Below are positions 53,638 through 63,210 of a stretch of DNA of 64,000 nucleotides, piece after piece. The stretch spans positions 1,400,001-1,464,000 of the forward strand of contig JASPKZ010003421.1 of assembly GCA_030220185.1 (NCBI GenBank). The letters are read 5' to 3'. The translations under genes were made by a program, and so were the position numbers. Source of the stretch: Diploptera punctata. Its lineage: Eukaryota; Arthropoda; Insecta; Blattodea; Blaberidae. Each line of letters opens with the position of its first letter. Position 1 is the first letter of the stretch. Below the pieces are notes generated by a model. That model was not told the DNA's origin, did not search any database, and was given only the letters and a program-made list of their open reading frames with translations.

Positions 53638-55167
53638 CACTGCTCAAAATAATTAGAGGAGCACTATGAAATATTCAAATATTTTTTCATTGGATAAAGG
53701 TACAAACATGAAATTAATAAAGTACATTATTTGTGGTTATTTTTTTTATTGCTCATGTCAGTAAAAACAAATGAATAACGCTGACAATTAACTTTTCAAA
53801 TAATTCCGCTATGTAAGCAATTGAATCTTGTGCTTATTTTTCAAAGTTAAACACTCGTTATATAGAGTTAGTATCGTGTATGGCCTCCACGACATTCGAT
53901 GACACTTTGGCACCTTCGTGGCATGCTCCCAATAAGATTCTGGATTTCCTCTTGAGGGATATTCTCCCATTCCTCCTTCAGAGCATCTCCAAGTTGCTGC
54001 AGAGTTTGTCGAGCTTGATGTCGGTTCCTGACCTTCCTGTCTAGAAGATCCCACAAGTGTTCAATAGGGTTGAGGTCTGGGCTGACCGCTGGCCACTCCA
54101 TTACCTCAATTTCTTTCCTCCTCAGGAAATCCCTGGTGACAGCCGCAGAATGTGCCCTGACATTATCCTGCATAAACAGATATATAGGGCCTACTCCAAT
54201 GGCAGCAGGTACTACATGCTCTTCTAGAACGTGCTCGATATACCGGACAGCATTCAGTCGCTGGGGAACAAATACAAGGTTGTTGTACATAACTCCGGCC
54301 CACACCATTATGGAACCTCCACCGAATCTATCAATTTCCTGCACAGCCTCTGCAGAAAATCTTTCTCCTGGCCGTCCCCACACCCTCAATCGACCATCAC
54401 AACGTGTAAGACGATACCTGGATTCGTCCGAGAAGAGCACAGACTCCCACTGGTTCAGGTTCCAATCACCATGGTTTTCAGCATACATACGTCTTGCTGG
54501 CTTATGCCCGTTTGTTAAGCGTGGTTTTTTAACGGGCCTTTTTGGACGAATATTCTCTTTCCTCAATCTGTTCCTTATGGTTTGGTCTGAAACCCGGATT
54601 CCGGAAGCCATATGAAGGTCATTCTGCAGGTCTTTTGCAGTTTTTGTACGCTGTCGAAGAGCAGAAAGAACAACGTATCTGTCATCCTGGGGGCTTGTTT
54701 TAAATTTACGGCCCTGGCCAAATCTTATACAATACTGACCTGTCTCTCTGTGCCTGTTGCGTAACCTGGACACCACGGAAGGAGAAACCCCAAGCTCTCT
54801 AGCCACTTGTCGCAGAGATTGACTTTGTCGTAAAAGATGTAGAGCATGATACACTTCAAACTCACTTAAATGCCTCATTTTGTCAGAGACTTCAATAAAC
54901 AAGGCAATAATCAACATTCGTCACTATAACATCATCAGGAAGCTTACCAATTAGAAGTGGCCAGTGCCTTCCAAAATAAAAAAAATTCTCTATATTTGTT
55001 ATTTGAGGTAATTTCTCTGTATTTAGACCATGGATCTTTAAAATTTGTATCCAATGATAAAATTAATAATTCAATTTACATATTGTCCAACTTTCAGCAT
55101 CACAGCTTTAAAAAACAATTACTTATTCAATTTATTACAAGTGTTCCTCTAATTGCTTTGAGAAGGG
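53638..55167 (-). mobile_element. Tc1-like transposon, near complete
   Basis: Terminal inverted repeats of 27 bp: left CACTGCTCAAAATAATTAGA at 53638, right ends at 55167 (complement CCCTTCTCAAAGCAATTAGA). Both contain the CTCAAA-AATTAGAGGA-CAC core. CACTGCTCAAAA-AATTA ends are familiar from Tc1-like families. TA precedes the left end (53636-53637). The right outermost bases have drifted and the matching TA is displaced. Length 1530 bp with a single open transposase. Confidence 0.88.
53868..54917 (-). CDS. Tc1-like DD34E transposase, apparently intact
   Basis: An uninterrupted 349-codon frame. The native start is probably Met14 (MRHLSEFEVYHA, near 54878), giving about 336 residues, the usual Tc1 size. 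Order: paired-like helix-turn-helix (SLRQVARELGVSPSVVSRLR, about 34-53), a second HTH with GIRVSDQTIRNRLRK (106-120), then the catalytic domain with SDES (D164), MQDN (D251) and PDLNPIEH (E286). The spacing D251-E286 is exactly 34, and the GGGSIMVWAG glycine box (200-208) is present. The enzyme cuts and pastes Tc1-like DNA at TA sites in the nucleus. Degenerate right-end repeats may limit mobility of this copy. Confidence 0.93.
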   Translation of the reverse strand: MLIIALFIEVSDKMRHLSEFEVYHALHLLRQSQSLRQVARELGVSPSVVSRLRNRHRETGQYCIRFGQGRKFKTSPQDDRYVVLSALRQRTKTAKDLQNDLHMASGIRVSDQTIRNRLRKENIRPKRPVKKPRLTNGHKPARRMYAENHGDWNLNQWESVLFSDESRYRLTRCDGRLRVWGRPGERFSAEAVQEIDRFGGGSIMVWAGVMYNNLVFVPQRLNAVRYIEHVLEEHVVPAAIGVGPIYLFMQDNVRAHSAAVTRDFLRRKEIEVMEWPAVSPDLNPIEHLWDLLDRKVRNRHQARQTLQQLGDALKEEWENIPQEEIQNLIGSMPRRCQSVIECRGGHTRY

Positions 55168-55505
55168 AATATATTTAGTTCAATTCGTATATTTTCATTC
55201 AGTTTTCGATCTATTATTGTACAGCCAGCCACACTTCTTAAAATCCTAATTTCTGACGTTTCTATTCTTCGTTCCTGGTTTTTGGTTAAGACCCAGTGTT
55301 CTGATCCATATTAGTACTGTTGGAACCGCTATTGTTTTATAAAATTTTAAAAGTGTCTCCTTTCTAGTTCCTTTGAGACATCGTTTTATGGTGCCACACA
55401 TACAATTAAATTTATTTTTCTTTTCAATGTCTTCACGTTTTCTATATGACACATTGTATCACAGGTAATTAAGATTGGTCATATATATATATATATAGGT
55501 GTGTG

Positions 55506-55755
55506 TTTTAACTTATTTAAAACTCAGATCTTTGATACAGTATTTCTCCATACACTTTGAACTTACACAAAAACCGTGAAAGTCGCTTCAAATACTTTTA
55601 TTGAATCTCATAGTGAGGTTAATACTTTGTAAAAATAGTAATATTTTATTTCATGTTGAGTTTACTAATACTAAGAATATATATGAATTAACTTATTTAA
55701 AAACTCAGGTCTTTGCTACAATATTTCTCAGTATACTTAGAAGTTATGGTTGTTT
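55506..55755. repeat. Tandem ~180-bp repeat, one and a half units
   Basis: TTAACTTATTTAAAACTCAG at 55508 and TTAACTTATTTAAAAACTCA at 55686 start successive units. The first contains the ACACAAAAACCGTGAAAG block also found at 53318. A short (TA)n lies just upstream at 55481-55496. Confidence 0.6.
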
Positions 55756-56033
55756 TATTTTGTATCACGAAATACTCTGGAAGTAAATTCCAACCCGCTA
55801 TATAGATGACCTAGTTCTCACTTGTACTTTATTTCTCTCGCTGAACCAAATTCTCAACGGAGAGAGAAGACTGTCTAGTTTCCAGCAACAAAAACACCAA
55901 GAAGATAACACATAAAAGACAACCCTATTTCAAACGTAAAAATCTATCTGAACAAAAAAAAATGTATTTTGAATGTCTTATTAAATCTACTTGTAGATAC
56001 AAAAAATAACAAATAAAATTTAATAATTCTTCA

Positions 56034-56035
<2 letters not shown>
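55756..56035. other. Unassigned spacer
   Basis: No feature recognised. Confidence 0.25.

Positions 56036-56105
<70 letters not shown>
56036..56105. repeat. (ATT)n microsatellite
   Basis: About 70 bp of perfect ATT repeats abutting a LINE-A 3' fragment. Confidence 0.95.
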
Positions 56106-56107
<2 letters not shown>

Positions 56108-56540
56108 GAACTCTTACTTTAAGGGAGGAAAGGAGATTACAAGTATTTGAGAATAAAGTACTTAGGAAAATTTTTGGACCAAAGAGAGATGAACAGACAG
56201 TGAATGGAGAAGACTACATAACAATGAACTACATGGTCTTTAAAGGAAGCCAGATATAATAAGAACAGTTAAGTCTCGTAGACTGCGATGGGCAGGACAT
56301 GTTACACGTATGGGGAATGAAAGACTTGCATGGAAGCTTCTTGTAGGAAAGCCAGAGGGAAAACGCTCAGTTGGTAGACCAAGAATGAGTTTGGAGAATA
56401 ACATTAACTATGATTTGAGGGAAGTAGATTTTACAGGGAATGATTGGAAAGCATTAGCTCAGGATAGGGGTATATGGAGAGCTTATGTCCGCGCGGCCAT
56501 GAACCTACGGGTTCGATAGTGCCAGTGAGTAAGTAAGTAT
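56106..56540 (+). pseudogene. LINE-A C-terminal region, best preserved copy
   Basis: Reads LTLREERRLQVFENKVLRKI, FGPKRDEQT, then GEWRRLHNNELHGL with one shift, PDIIRTVKSRRLRWAGHVTR, LLVGKPEGKRSVGRPRMS and LREVDFTGNDWKALAQDRGI, WRAYVRAAMNLRVR and stop. The 3' tail is AGTGAGTAAGTAAGTA. This is the region after the reverse transcriptase in a LINE. Upstream domains are missing (5' truncation at the ATT run). Confidence 0.8.
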
Positions 56541-57125
56541 CATTATTATATCTTACAAGGAAACTATGAACCATTGCACACCGAAACCTACTTTGAAACA
56601 CTTTTCCCAGAGAAGTGTTGTGATGTACCAAGGTCATGTCCAAAATTGTCTGCCTTTTATAATTGCAAGGTACAGAAATCGAAGCTAGAATCCATCAATG
56701 GCAACCCGCTGTACGACGTAGATGGACTCCCTGCTGATATGAACGGAGTGGAGTGAGTCGGGACGCGGCGCGGACGGCTGGTAGTGAGGGTTATCCAATA
56801 TACCAATTCATGAGTTTTTAATGAGAATTTGGCGCTAGATTTTAGTGCCTTGTAGTTAAAAATGCGGATCGTTTTTTGGACACGGACTTTTTACATCACA
56901 AAGCTTCTCTGGAAGAAATATCAAGGTAGGTTTCGACATGCATTGGTTGACAGTTCCCTTGTTAGTTTAACCTCTCCATTTGTAGGTACTTTTACATGCG
57001 CCACGCCATACGGGATTACACGGATACGGCCTATATCACATGCTTATTTTCTTTTACCACAGAAAGACACGGAGGGACTCCCTGTATGAGTGATAAACTC
57101 AAATACCAAAGCATCCCTGAGACAA
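56541..57125. other. Unassigned, GC-richer in part
   Basis: A plus-strand frame at 56574-56756 (ETYFETLFPEKCCDVPRSCP, then KLSAFYNCKVQKSKLESING) ends just before a CpG-rich stretch (GGACGCGGCGCGGACGGC). It is not recognised and could be a scrap of a gene or repeat. The rest is unassigned. Confidence 0.3.
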
Positions 57126-57127
57126 CC

Positions 57128-57515
57128 TGAACATTGAAGAAAATAAACATTCATAATAGAAAAGGCGATTATGCTGACTGTAATGGCCAGATTTTATTCG
57201 AAGACTTTTTGGCCTTAACGTTTCCTGACATTTGTCTTGCATTGACGATACATCCCGAAAAAAAGAACTCGCCCACGAAACATGTCACGACCGGGCTGAC
57301 AGCCCGGCTGATATTTCACGCAAATTATCTGTAAAGATGGGAGCCTTTAACCTCCTACTACCGCAAAAGTCCCGTAAGGCCTCTAATGGAAACCCGTTCT
57401 AGCCTCAAGTTTGAAAATTTTAAAATAAAATTTCCAGTTCCGCCTTGGATTGAAACCGGACCCGCTAGTCAGAAAGCAGGCGTATAATCATCTGAGTTAG
57501 CGCGGCGGACGGTAA
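57128..57515. mobile_element. SINE mosaic
   Basis: Three pieces abut: a decayed SINE-A/B body on the minus strand (57165-57290, CTTAACGTTTCCTGACATTT, CGCCCACGAAACATG), a SINE-C tail on the plus strand (57291-57380, GGGCTGACAGCCCGGCTGAT, CTTTAACCTCCTACTACC), and a different tRNA-like head on the minus strand (57425-57510, GGTTTCAATCC B box). They meet at shared short words such as CGACCGG/GCTGAC. Confidence 0.5.
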
Positions 57516-57527
57516 TTAATCGTTCAT

Positions 57528-57858
57528 ATCCATCCATAGTAATTCTGCAGGAAGGCAGGTCCTTCACTGCAATCATAGCATTTTCATGCTATGCTTGCAG
57601 CTTTACTAGGGAATTGTGTAGGTGTGGTAGCTTCCCGTTGCTTTCCACACCGGTGAAGGATGATGGTAATGATAAGGATGATGATGGCCATATGATTTCG
57701 GGGACCGTTTGGGCCTTAAAGTTTTCCTGACATTTGTCTTACAGGTGAGGAAAAACCCCGATAAAAACCTCACCCAGAAAAACTGCCCCGACCGGGGATC
57801 GAACCCAGGCCCGCTGCGTGACAAGGCAGCACGCTACCTCGAGACCACAGCGGTGGAC
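57528..57858 (-). mobile_element. SINE-A copy 8, with short target duplication
   Basis: Full-length SINE-A with ATCCATCC end, perfect CATAGCAT-ATGCTATG hairpin, GTTGCTTTCCACACCGGTGA, shared body and B box. AATCGTT flanks on both sides (about 57517-57523 and 57859-57865), compatible with a 7-bp or longer duplication. Confidence 0.9.
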
Positions 57859-57865
57859 AATCGTT

Positions 57866-58438
57866 AATATAATCAAAATATATTAAACGTGAAGAAAATC
57901 AATGTTGCCTTTTAAGGATAAAGGTTTGGCCGTCGGTTTTGATGTTGTAAAATAGACGTAGTGATATATTTTTAATTTAAAATAAAAACTTGAATTGAAA
58001 CTAACAATTTTGTAATTGGTCTGGTAAATACTGTATATCTTCTAGTAATAGAACACCAACGAGAAATAGCTAAATTGTTTGTTTTAGTTTGGAATCTACT
58101 CCGTTAAAATGGTGCGTGTGAATGTTTTAAGCTTTTATTGCAACTTCCACTAGCGCCACCAAATTGACGTGGAGCAGCGTGAAAACGTTGGCTACTGTCG
58201 ATTGCAAAATCCAGGATGATCACCTTGGTGACTATGTGAGTTTGGAATTTGTTCAACACACGCCGGACAGCCTTTATTAAATAAGCAACATTGCCTATGT
58301 AGGGCCTAACCAAAACCCGTTTTTAAAACAATGGATTATCAAATAGTAAGTCATTACTTTCTTCACAAGTTTATCGCGCCGCTTCGTTAGACTCTCTGAT
58401 AAACATAATTTAACTGCCCGATCCAATCAGCATACTAT
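57866..58438. other. Unassigned spacer
   Basis: No family recognised. A minus-strand frame at 58104-58313 (GNVAYLIKAVRRVLNKFQTH...) sits in a GC-richer patch. It has no domain I can name. Confidence 0.3.
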
Positions 58439-59129
58439 CATAAGTAATGCCACGAGTGATTTCCAATTTATCTAGAGAATTTGGAAATCAAGAGTGGCAT
58501 TTGTTAGAACTATTTAACGAATAAAATTAAGCTGTTTACTCACAAATCATTGTTTACATATAGTTATTTTAAAATATTTATATATTTAATGTAAACGGCG
58601 ATGTTTGAAAACAAATGAGAAACGGTTGGTACGCTTCATTTGCTTCTTCTGAACCAGATCATATTATTTATTGCCAAAGAAAAGCAATATTGTAAGAATA
58701 CACTCTAGTGGAGAAAAATGAAACACATCAAACCGTATATTAATTGATTTCTGAAGTCCTATGACAATTATATTTCTATGGAATGTTATTACCTGGGAAA
58801 AAATACATTTAAGGAAGTGTAAACACTGGTTTATTTTTTTTGGTGGTATAATAAATTGCTACATGTGTTTTTATATTAACTCCCGTATGTGCTATGTGTT
58901 GATATTCATGCACTATATATACAGTCTGGTAGACGTATTTCATAGAAAGTCAGTCACTGCAAAATAATGCTATGACCTATTCAGAATGTTAAAAAGGGGG
59001 TGCTTTCTTTATTATAATAAACTTTAGTTGGAAAATTCTAGGCGAAACACGACTGTGATTGGTTGTAAATCAAAAATCATTGTAACGTGATTGATCATTG
59101 ACTCCCATTTGGGGCATGAATTAAATAGT
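58439..59129 (+). mobile_element. Element T copy f (cassette 1)
   Basis: From CATAAGTAATGCCACGAGTG to ATGAATTAAATAGTC. It has the short left end (ATTTATCTAGAGAATTTGG), the AATGTAAACGGCGATGTTTG core, cassette 1 (CACTATATATACAGTCTGG) and the ATTCTAGGCGAAACACGACT end. The next copy starts at the following base. Confidence 0.82.
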
Positions 59130-59806
59130 CATAAGTAATGTCACGGGCGATTTTCAAATCATCAATAAATTCACTAGTCATGAAATGACGAGTGAATTTA
59201 TCTAGAGGATTTGGAAATTAAGAGTGGCAATTGTTAGGACTATTTAAGGAATAAAATTAAACTTTTTGCACAAAAATCATTATTTACATATAGTTATCGG
59301 TATTTTAAAATATGTATATATTACATGTAAATGGCGATGTTTGAAAACAAAACAGAAATGTTTAGTTATGTTTCATTTGTTCACTCACTGCAACTTGCCC
59401 ATATTATTTATTGCCAAATAGGATCACAATATTGTAAGAAGGCACCCTAATAAGAAAAAAATAAACACATCAAACTGTATATTATATCCAAATGTATAGG
59501 TTATTAATTAATTTTTTAGTAAACAACTCAGTAAAATCATTATTTAAAAACACAATTATGAAATGTGTAATTAGGAGGAATCTGTTTATTATTTGCTATA
59601 TTCAATGTATTTATTGGAGAGTTAGTCACTGAAAAATAGTGATCTGACCTGTTCAGAATAATAAAAAAGAGGAGCTTTCTATATCACAAAAGCAGGAGTT
59701 GGTAAAGAGAAATCGATAAAGATCGAGGTGAAACACGACTGTCATTGGTTGTAAAACAAAATTCATTAAAACGTAATTGGTCATTGACTTCCATTTGGGG
59801 CATAAT
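59130..59806 (+). mobile_element. Element T copy g (cassette 2), tandem with copy f
   Basis: Starts CATAAGTAATGTCACGGGCG with the longer left end containing ATCAATAAATTCACTAGTC and GACGAGTGAATTTATCTAGA. The centre is cassette 2 (TTTATTATTTGCTATATTCA, TTATTGGAGAGTTAGTCACT), as in copy b. It ends CATTTGGGGCATAATCC, without the terminal AAATAGTC. Confidence 0.8.
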
Positions 59807-59819
59807 CCTTAAAATTACT

Positions 59820-60317
59820 CACAATCTTTGGTGGTGGGTCATACTAGGATTTTCATAGTTTACTTGGGGTTCTCCCGTTTCCCGAATTTCATCCGACCAA
59901 CATTTTCCATTCTCCCTTCCCTACCCTTCATGTCATTTAATTTCTCTTTCATTCCTTTCATGTCACTCTTCATTTCATTTCATGTTGTGGAAAATAGTTT
60001 GGTTGGCACCCACAGGTGTTGAAAACGTGATTTCTAGTGAGAGGGCCCACCAGAGTTCTGGCTCATGACTCCGATACTGAACAATACAAAAGGGCAGAAG
60101 GGGCCAATATGATGGTTGTAGTTCCCCATCGCGGCCGTGGACCCAACCCGAAAATAGCTGTATGAACGAACGTATTGTCCAGGAGTAGGAAGACAACAAT
60201 TCACATAGCACCGTAGAGTAGACTCCATTCCATTCATCCATAATGTACTGGGTCAGGGCAACCGATAGATTTTCAATATCCTCCGTTATGACCATATTTC
60301 CGAACACTTTAATAACC
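59820..60317. other. Unassigned, with an unexplained minus frame
   Basis: The part at 59820-59990 has TTGGGGTTCTCCCGTTTCCC and TTTCATTTCATGTTG, vaguely like SINE-F. A minus-strand frame (60355-59975) reads EVIKVFGNMVITEDIENLSV, then ALTQYIMDEWNGVYSTVLCE across GC-richer DNA. I do not recognise it. It could be a host exon relic or a repeat. Confidence 0.3.
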
Positions 60318-60778
60318 TCTCTTGGCTCCGTCTTACTGACAGACGTAAATTGCACTCTCTTTCACTACTTTTCAAGCTTCTGAATTCCTACATCCCTACT
60401 TACCTGGCGTCCAGATTTGAGAAGTTATCCTCTTACCACAATATTGACACTAGATCACAAGATAGTCTGCTAACAATTCCTCTTCATAGCACTTCCTCCT
60501 ATTCTATTTCCTTCACAGTAGCCTCTGCCCGCTCCTGGAATCTCCTTCCTCAAGATATCAGGGGTTGCCGCACACTTGGTACCTTTAAGTCACGCTTATA
60601 CAGTTACCTGTTGTCTAATAATTAATTTTTCTCTATTTATTTAATTTTATACTATGTCATTAATATTTTCCTCGTTTTTTTATATATATTGTACATATTA
60701 TATATTTAATTCGTTAAATTTAGAGTAAATCAAAATACATTATAAATATTAATTGTATTGTATTCATAACTTGTAATC

Positions 60779-60817
<39 letters not shown>

Positions 60818-60915
60818 AATTTAGATTTAAGACTATTTTTTTGTTTGTATTTTTTAAACCTGGTTGAGTGGTAGACAAGGCCTTAAGGCCTTAACTCTGC
60901 CAGGTAAAATAAAGC

Positions 60916-60974
<59 letters not shown>

Positions 60975-60985
60975 TATTATTATTA
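60318..60985 (+). pseudogene. LINE-C 3' end with (ATT)n tail
   Basis: Open from LSWLRLTDRRKLHSLSLLFK, then LLNSYIPTYLASRFEKLSSY, TIPLHSTSSYSISFTVASA and RSWNLLPQDIRGCRTLGTFK to a stop at 60625: the characteristic C-terminus of jockey/CR1-like non-LTR elements. The 3' UTR has (AT)n at 60780-60813, GGTTGAGTGGTAGACAAGGC, CTTAACTCTGCCAGG, AATAAA and (ATT)n (60915-60985). The upstream reverse transcriptase is missing. Confidence 0.8.
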
Positions 60986-61333
60986 TTTTATTATTAGATC
61001 TTTCAGGTGTCGGTGCTCAGGGCATCTCCTCACCCAGCCGAATAAAGAACTAAATAACTCACATCTTTTACAGTTTCACTTGCCAAAACATGGAATTCTC
61101 TTCTATCCTTTGTCAGAGACTGCAAATTATAACATCTTTCAAAAACGTAATAAAGAATTTTTATCAACTAAGTAACGGAAACACCTCACTAATAGTATTA
61201 TTTTAACAATTAATTATTTATTTTATTTCATTTCATGAAAATGGTAGTAAAATTCATTAATATTTTATCTCTTACATATAACCGATAGATTAATTCATTA
61301 GGTTTTATTATTCTCCTTGTAGTGTTTTTCATA
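60986..61333. other. Unassigned spacer
   Basis: No feature recognised. It may include another LINE-derived scrap at 61010-61170. Confidence 0.3.
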
Positions 61334-61335
61334 TA

Positions 61336-62190
61336 CAGTAAAAGCTCCTTATTTTTGTTTTCATTATTCGCGAGTTAAAAAATTGCGACACAGTTCCTGT
61401 ATTCGCGGCTAAAAATGTCTTTATTCGCGGATCCAGTCGGTGTATTAGAATTATTACTATCCCTTATTAATGCATCGGCAACTTTTTTACTGCAGGCACG
61501 TGCCAAGGCGGATTTTACAAAGAGCGATTCAAACCAAATGGACAAATTCATATCAAAGTAAAACAAACCTTATTGTCACTAAGCCTAAAGTTCGTTGTTA
61601 AAAGTCACCGCCGCAGTATTTCACGTGTATGTCCGTTGATAAATGCCGCCCACGCCACGATTGGTGTTTTATGTTTCAACTTGTCATTCGTTGCAATAAT
61701 TTTGATTCAATAACACGTGTATCTTCTGCTTTGTTGCCAATTTATAATGTCGAGCAAAAGGAAAGAAAATTAGTTCCGAAGCGGAAAAAAGTAGTGTTGC
61801 CGCTTAAAGTAAAAATAGAAATGTTTGACCGTTATACGCGTTGGCGAGTCGTTTGCGTCTATATCACGCTGTTTCAATGTAAATGAATCAAGTAATCCGA
61901 AGATAAAAATAAGGAATTCTATCGCAGAATTTACAGCTGAATATCAATCTTAATTGACGGACCTTTTAAAGTGGTAAAGCAGAAAAAAGTTTTTTTAAGT
62001 CCTTGCCTAAACCTCACCGGAATAATTAATTGTTGAAAATCTCCATTAATTGATTTTATTTTGATAATTTTTATTTTATTTTGTAATCTTGGAACGTATC
62101 CCCTATATACACATACAAATTACCATTCGCGGTGTGTGTATTTGCGGCATTTTTGCGGAACACACCTCCGCGAATAAGGAACTTTTACTG
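61336..62190 (+). mobile_element. pogo/Tigger-type deletion derivative
   Basis: Terminal inverted repeats start CAGTAAAAGCTCCTTATT (left) and CAGTAAAAGTTCCTTATT (right complement), with TTCGCG words repeating inside both ends, and TA flanks each side (61334-61335, 62191-62192). At 855 bp it is too short for a whole Tigger element (~2.5 kb). Inside is the start of a transposase only, so it is a non-autonomous internal deletion product. Confidence 0.82.
61745..61970 (+). pseudogene. pogo/Tigger transposase N-terminus
   Basis: Across two frame breaks: MSSKRKE, then KKVVLPLKVKIEMFDRYTRW, then a segment equivalent to SFASISRCFN and VNESSNPKIKIRNSIAEFTA. This is the first helix-turn-helix of pogo/CENP-B-type transposases (K-L-K-V-K-I-E pattern). 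The second DNA-binding part and the DDE domain are deleted. Confidence 0.65.
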
Positions 62191-62214
62191 TATAGCAGAG
62201 AGGAGTTGTTCTTC

Positions 62215-62217
<3 letters not shown>

Positions 62218-62250
<33 letters not shown>
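62218..62250. repeat. (AT)n microsatellite
   Basis: About 32 bp of AT repeats next to the right end of the Tigger derivative. Confidence 0.95.
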
Positions 62251-62253
<3 letters not shown>

Positions 62254-62439
62254 GTTTTAATTTTAATTGTCATTAATTTTATTGTTTTATTATAACTTAC
62301 TTTCATTATTGTTAAATTTGACCAAATAAGGTCCATGGCTTTAACTCCATGAAGCTAAATAAATATAAAAAAGTATTTAAAAATAAATAAGAGGTAGCAC
62401 TTAGGTGTGTCGTGCCACAATTACTTTTTTTTTTCTAAT

Positions 62440-62691
62440 TGCCAAGAGTTGAATTCAAATATCTAGGAACAATAATTATACACAGGAATGAGGTGCACAA
62501 ACAAATTAAACATAGGCTCAACTTTATAAAAACATATTATTTTGCATAACAGGGACTATTTTAATCCCAACTTCTCTCAAAAAAAACTTTAATATTAAGT
62601 CTTGATAATGGTAGCGTCGCTACTGAAACGCGTTGACTCTTTTAACTTTTTAAATTGGTGAATTGAGTTTTTTATTAACTTCGTATAATTT

Positions 62692-62761
<70 letters not shown>

Positions 62762-63210
62762 TCATTTTTTCAGTTATATTTTATGGATATAAAATATGTT
62801 ATTTTACATTAAGGGAAGAGAAAAGATTACGACTATTTGTGAGAATAAAGTTCTAAGATTTTTTTAACCAAAGCGAGACGAACAGACAGGTGAATGGCAA
62901 AAACAGTGAGCTACAGGACCTTTATAGGAAGCCAAATATAATAATAGCAGTTAAGTGTAGTAGACTGCGATAGCCAGGACATATGGCATGAAGTGCATGG
63001 AAACTTATTGTAGAAAAACCGAGAGATATCGCGGTAGGTAGGTCAAGGAATAGATGGGGGAATAATTTTAGACCTAACCATGATATGAGTGAAGTGAATT
63101 ATGCAGAATGTGACTGAAGAACATTAGCTCAAAATAGGGATGTATTCAAAGCTTATGTGTGTTCCGCCATGAACCTCCGAGTTCGATTGTGGCAGAGAGT
63201 TAGTTATTAT
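62440..63210 (+). pseudogene. LINE-A fragment interrupted by a microsatellite-bearing insert
   Basis: The part at 62440-62580 reads RVEFKYLGTIIIHRNEVHKQ, then IKHRLNFIKTYYF, the FKYLG block after the catalytic loop. It resumes at 62800 with LREEKRLRLFVRIK-type codons, GEWQKQ-like, RLR-PGHMA-like and the final NLRVRLWQ region with AGAGAGTTAGTTA tail. Between them lies an insert (62600-62795) with (CA)n(TA)n at 62694-62756. Many frame breaks. Confidence 0.65.
62694..62757. repeat. (CA)n(TA)n microsatellite
   Basis: About 34 bp CA then about 28 bp TA repeats. Confidence 0.95.

Larger units (their letters stand above)
53448..55452 (-). pseudogene. LINE-B C-terminus split by a Tc1-like element
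   Basis: The two halves are separated by the Tc1 insertion. The 5' half (55452-55168, minus) reads KKNKFNCMCGTIKRCLKGTR, then KETLLKFYKTIAVPTVL and a decayed NRNVRN segment. The 3' half (53637-53448) continues with RIAQYRDKWMDDINRMDNNR and ends in a short GAT tail. Joined order matches 3106-3597, so the Tc1 landed in a pre-existing LINE. Confidence 0.72.

Noticed and set aside
54070..54615. 181-codon plus-strand frame
   Set aside because: Lies antisense to the Tc1-like transposase and is explained by its codon structure.
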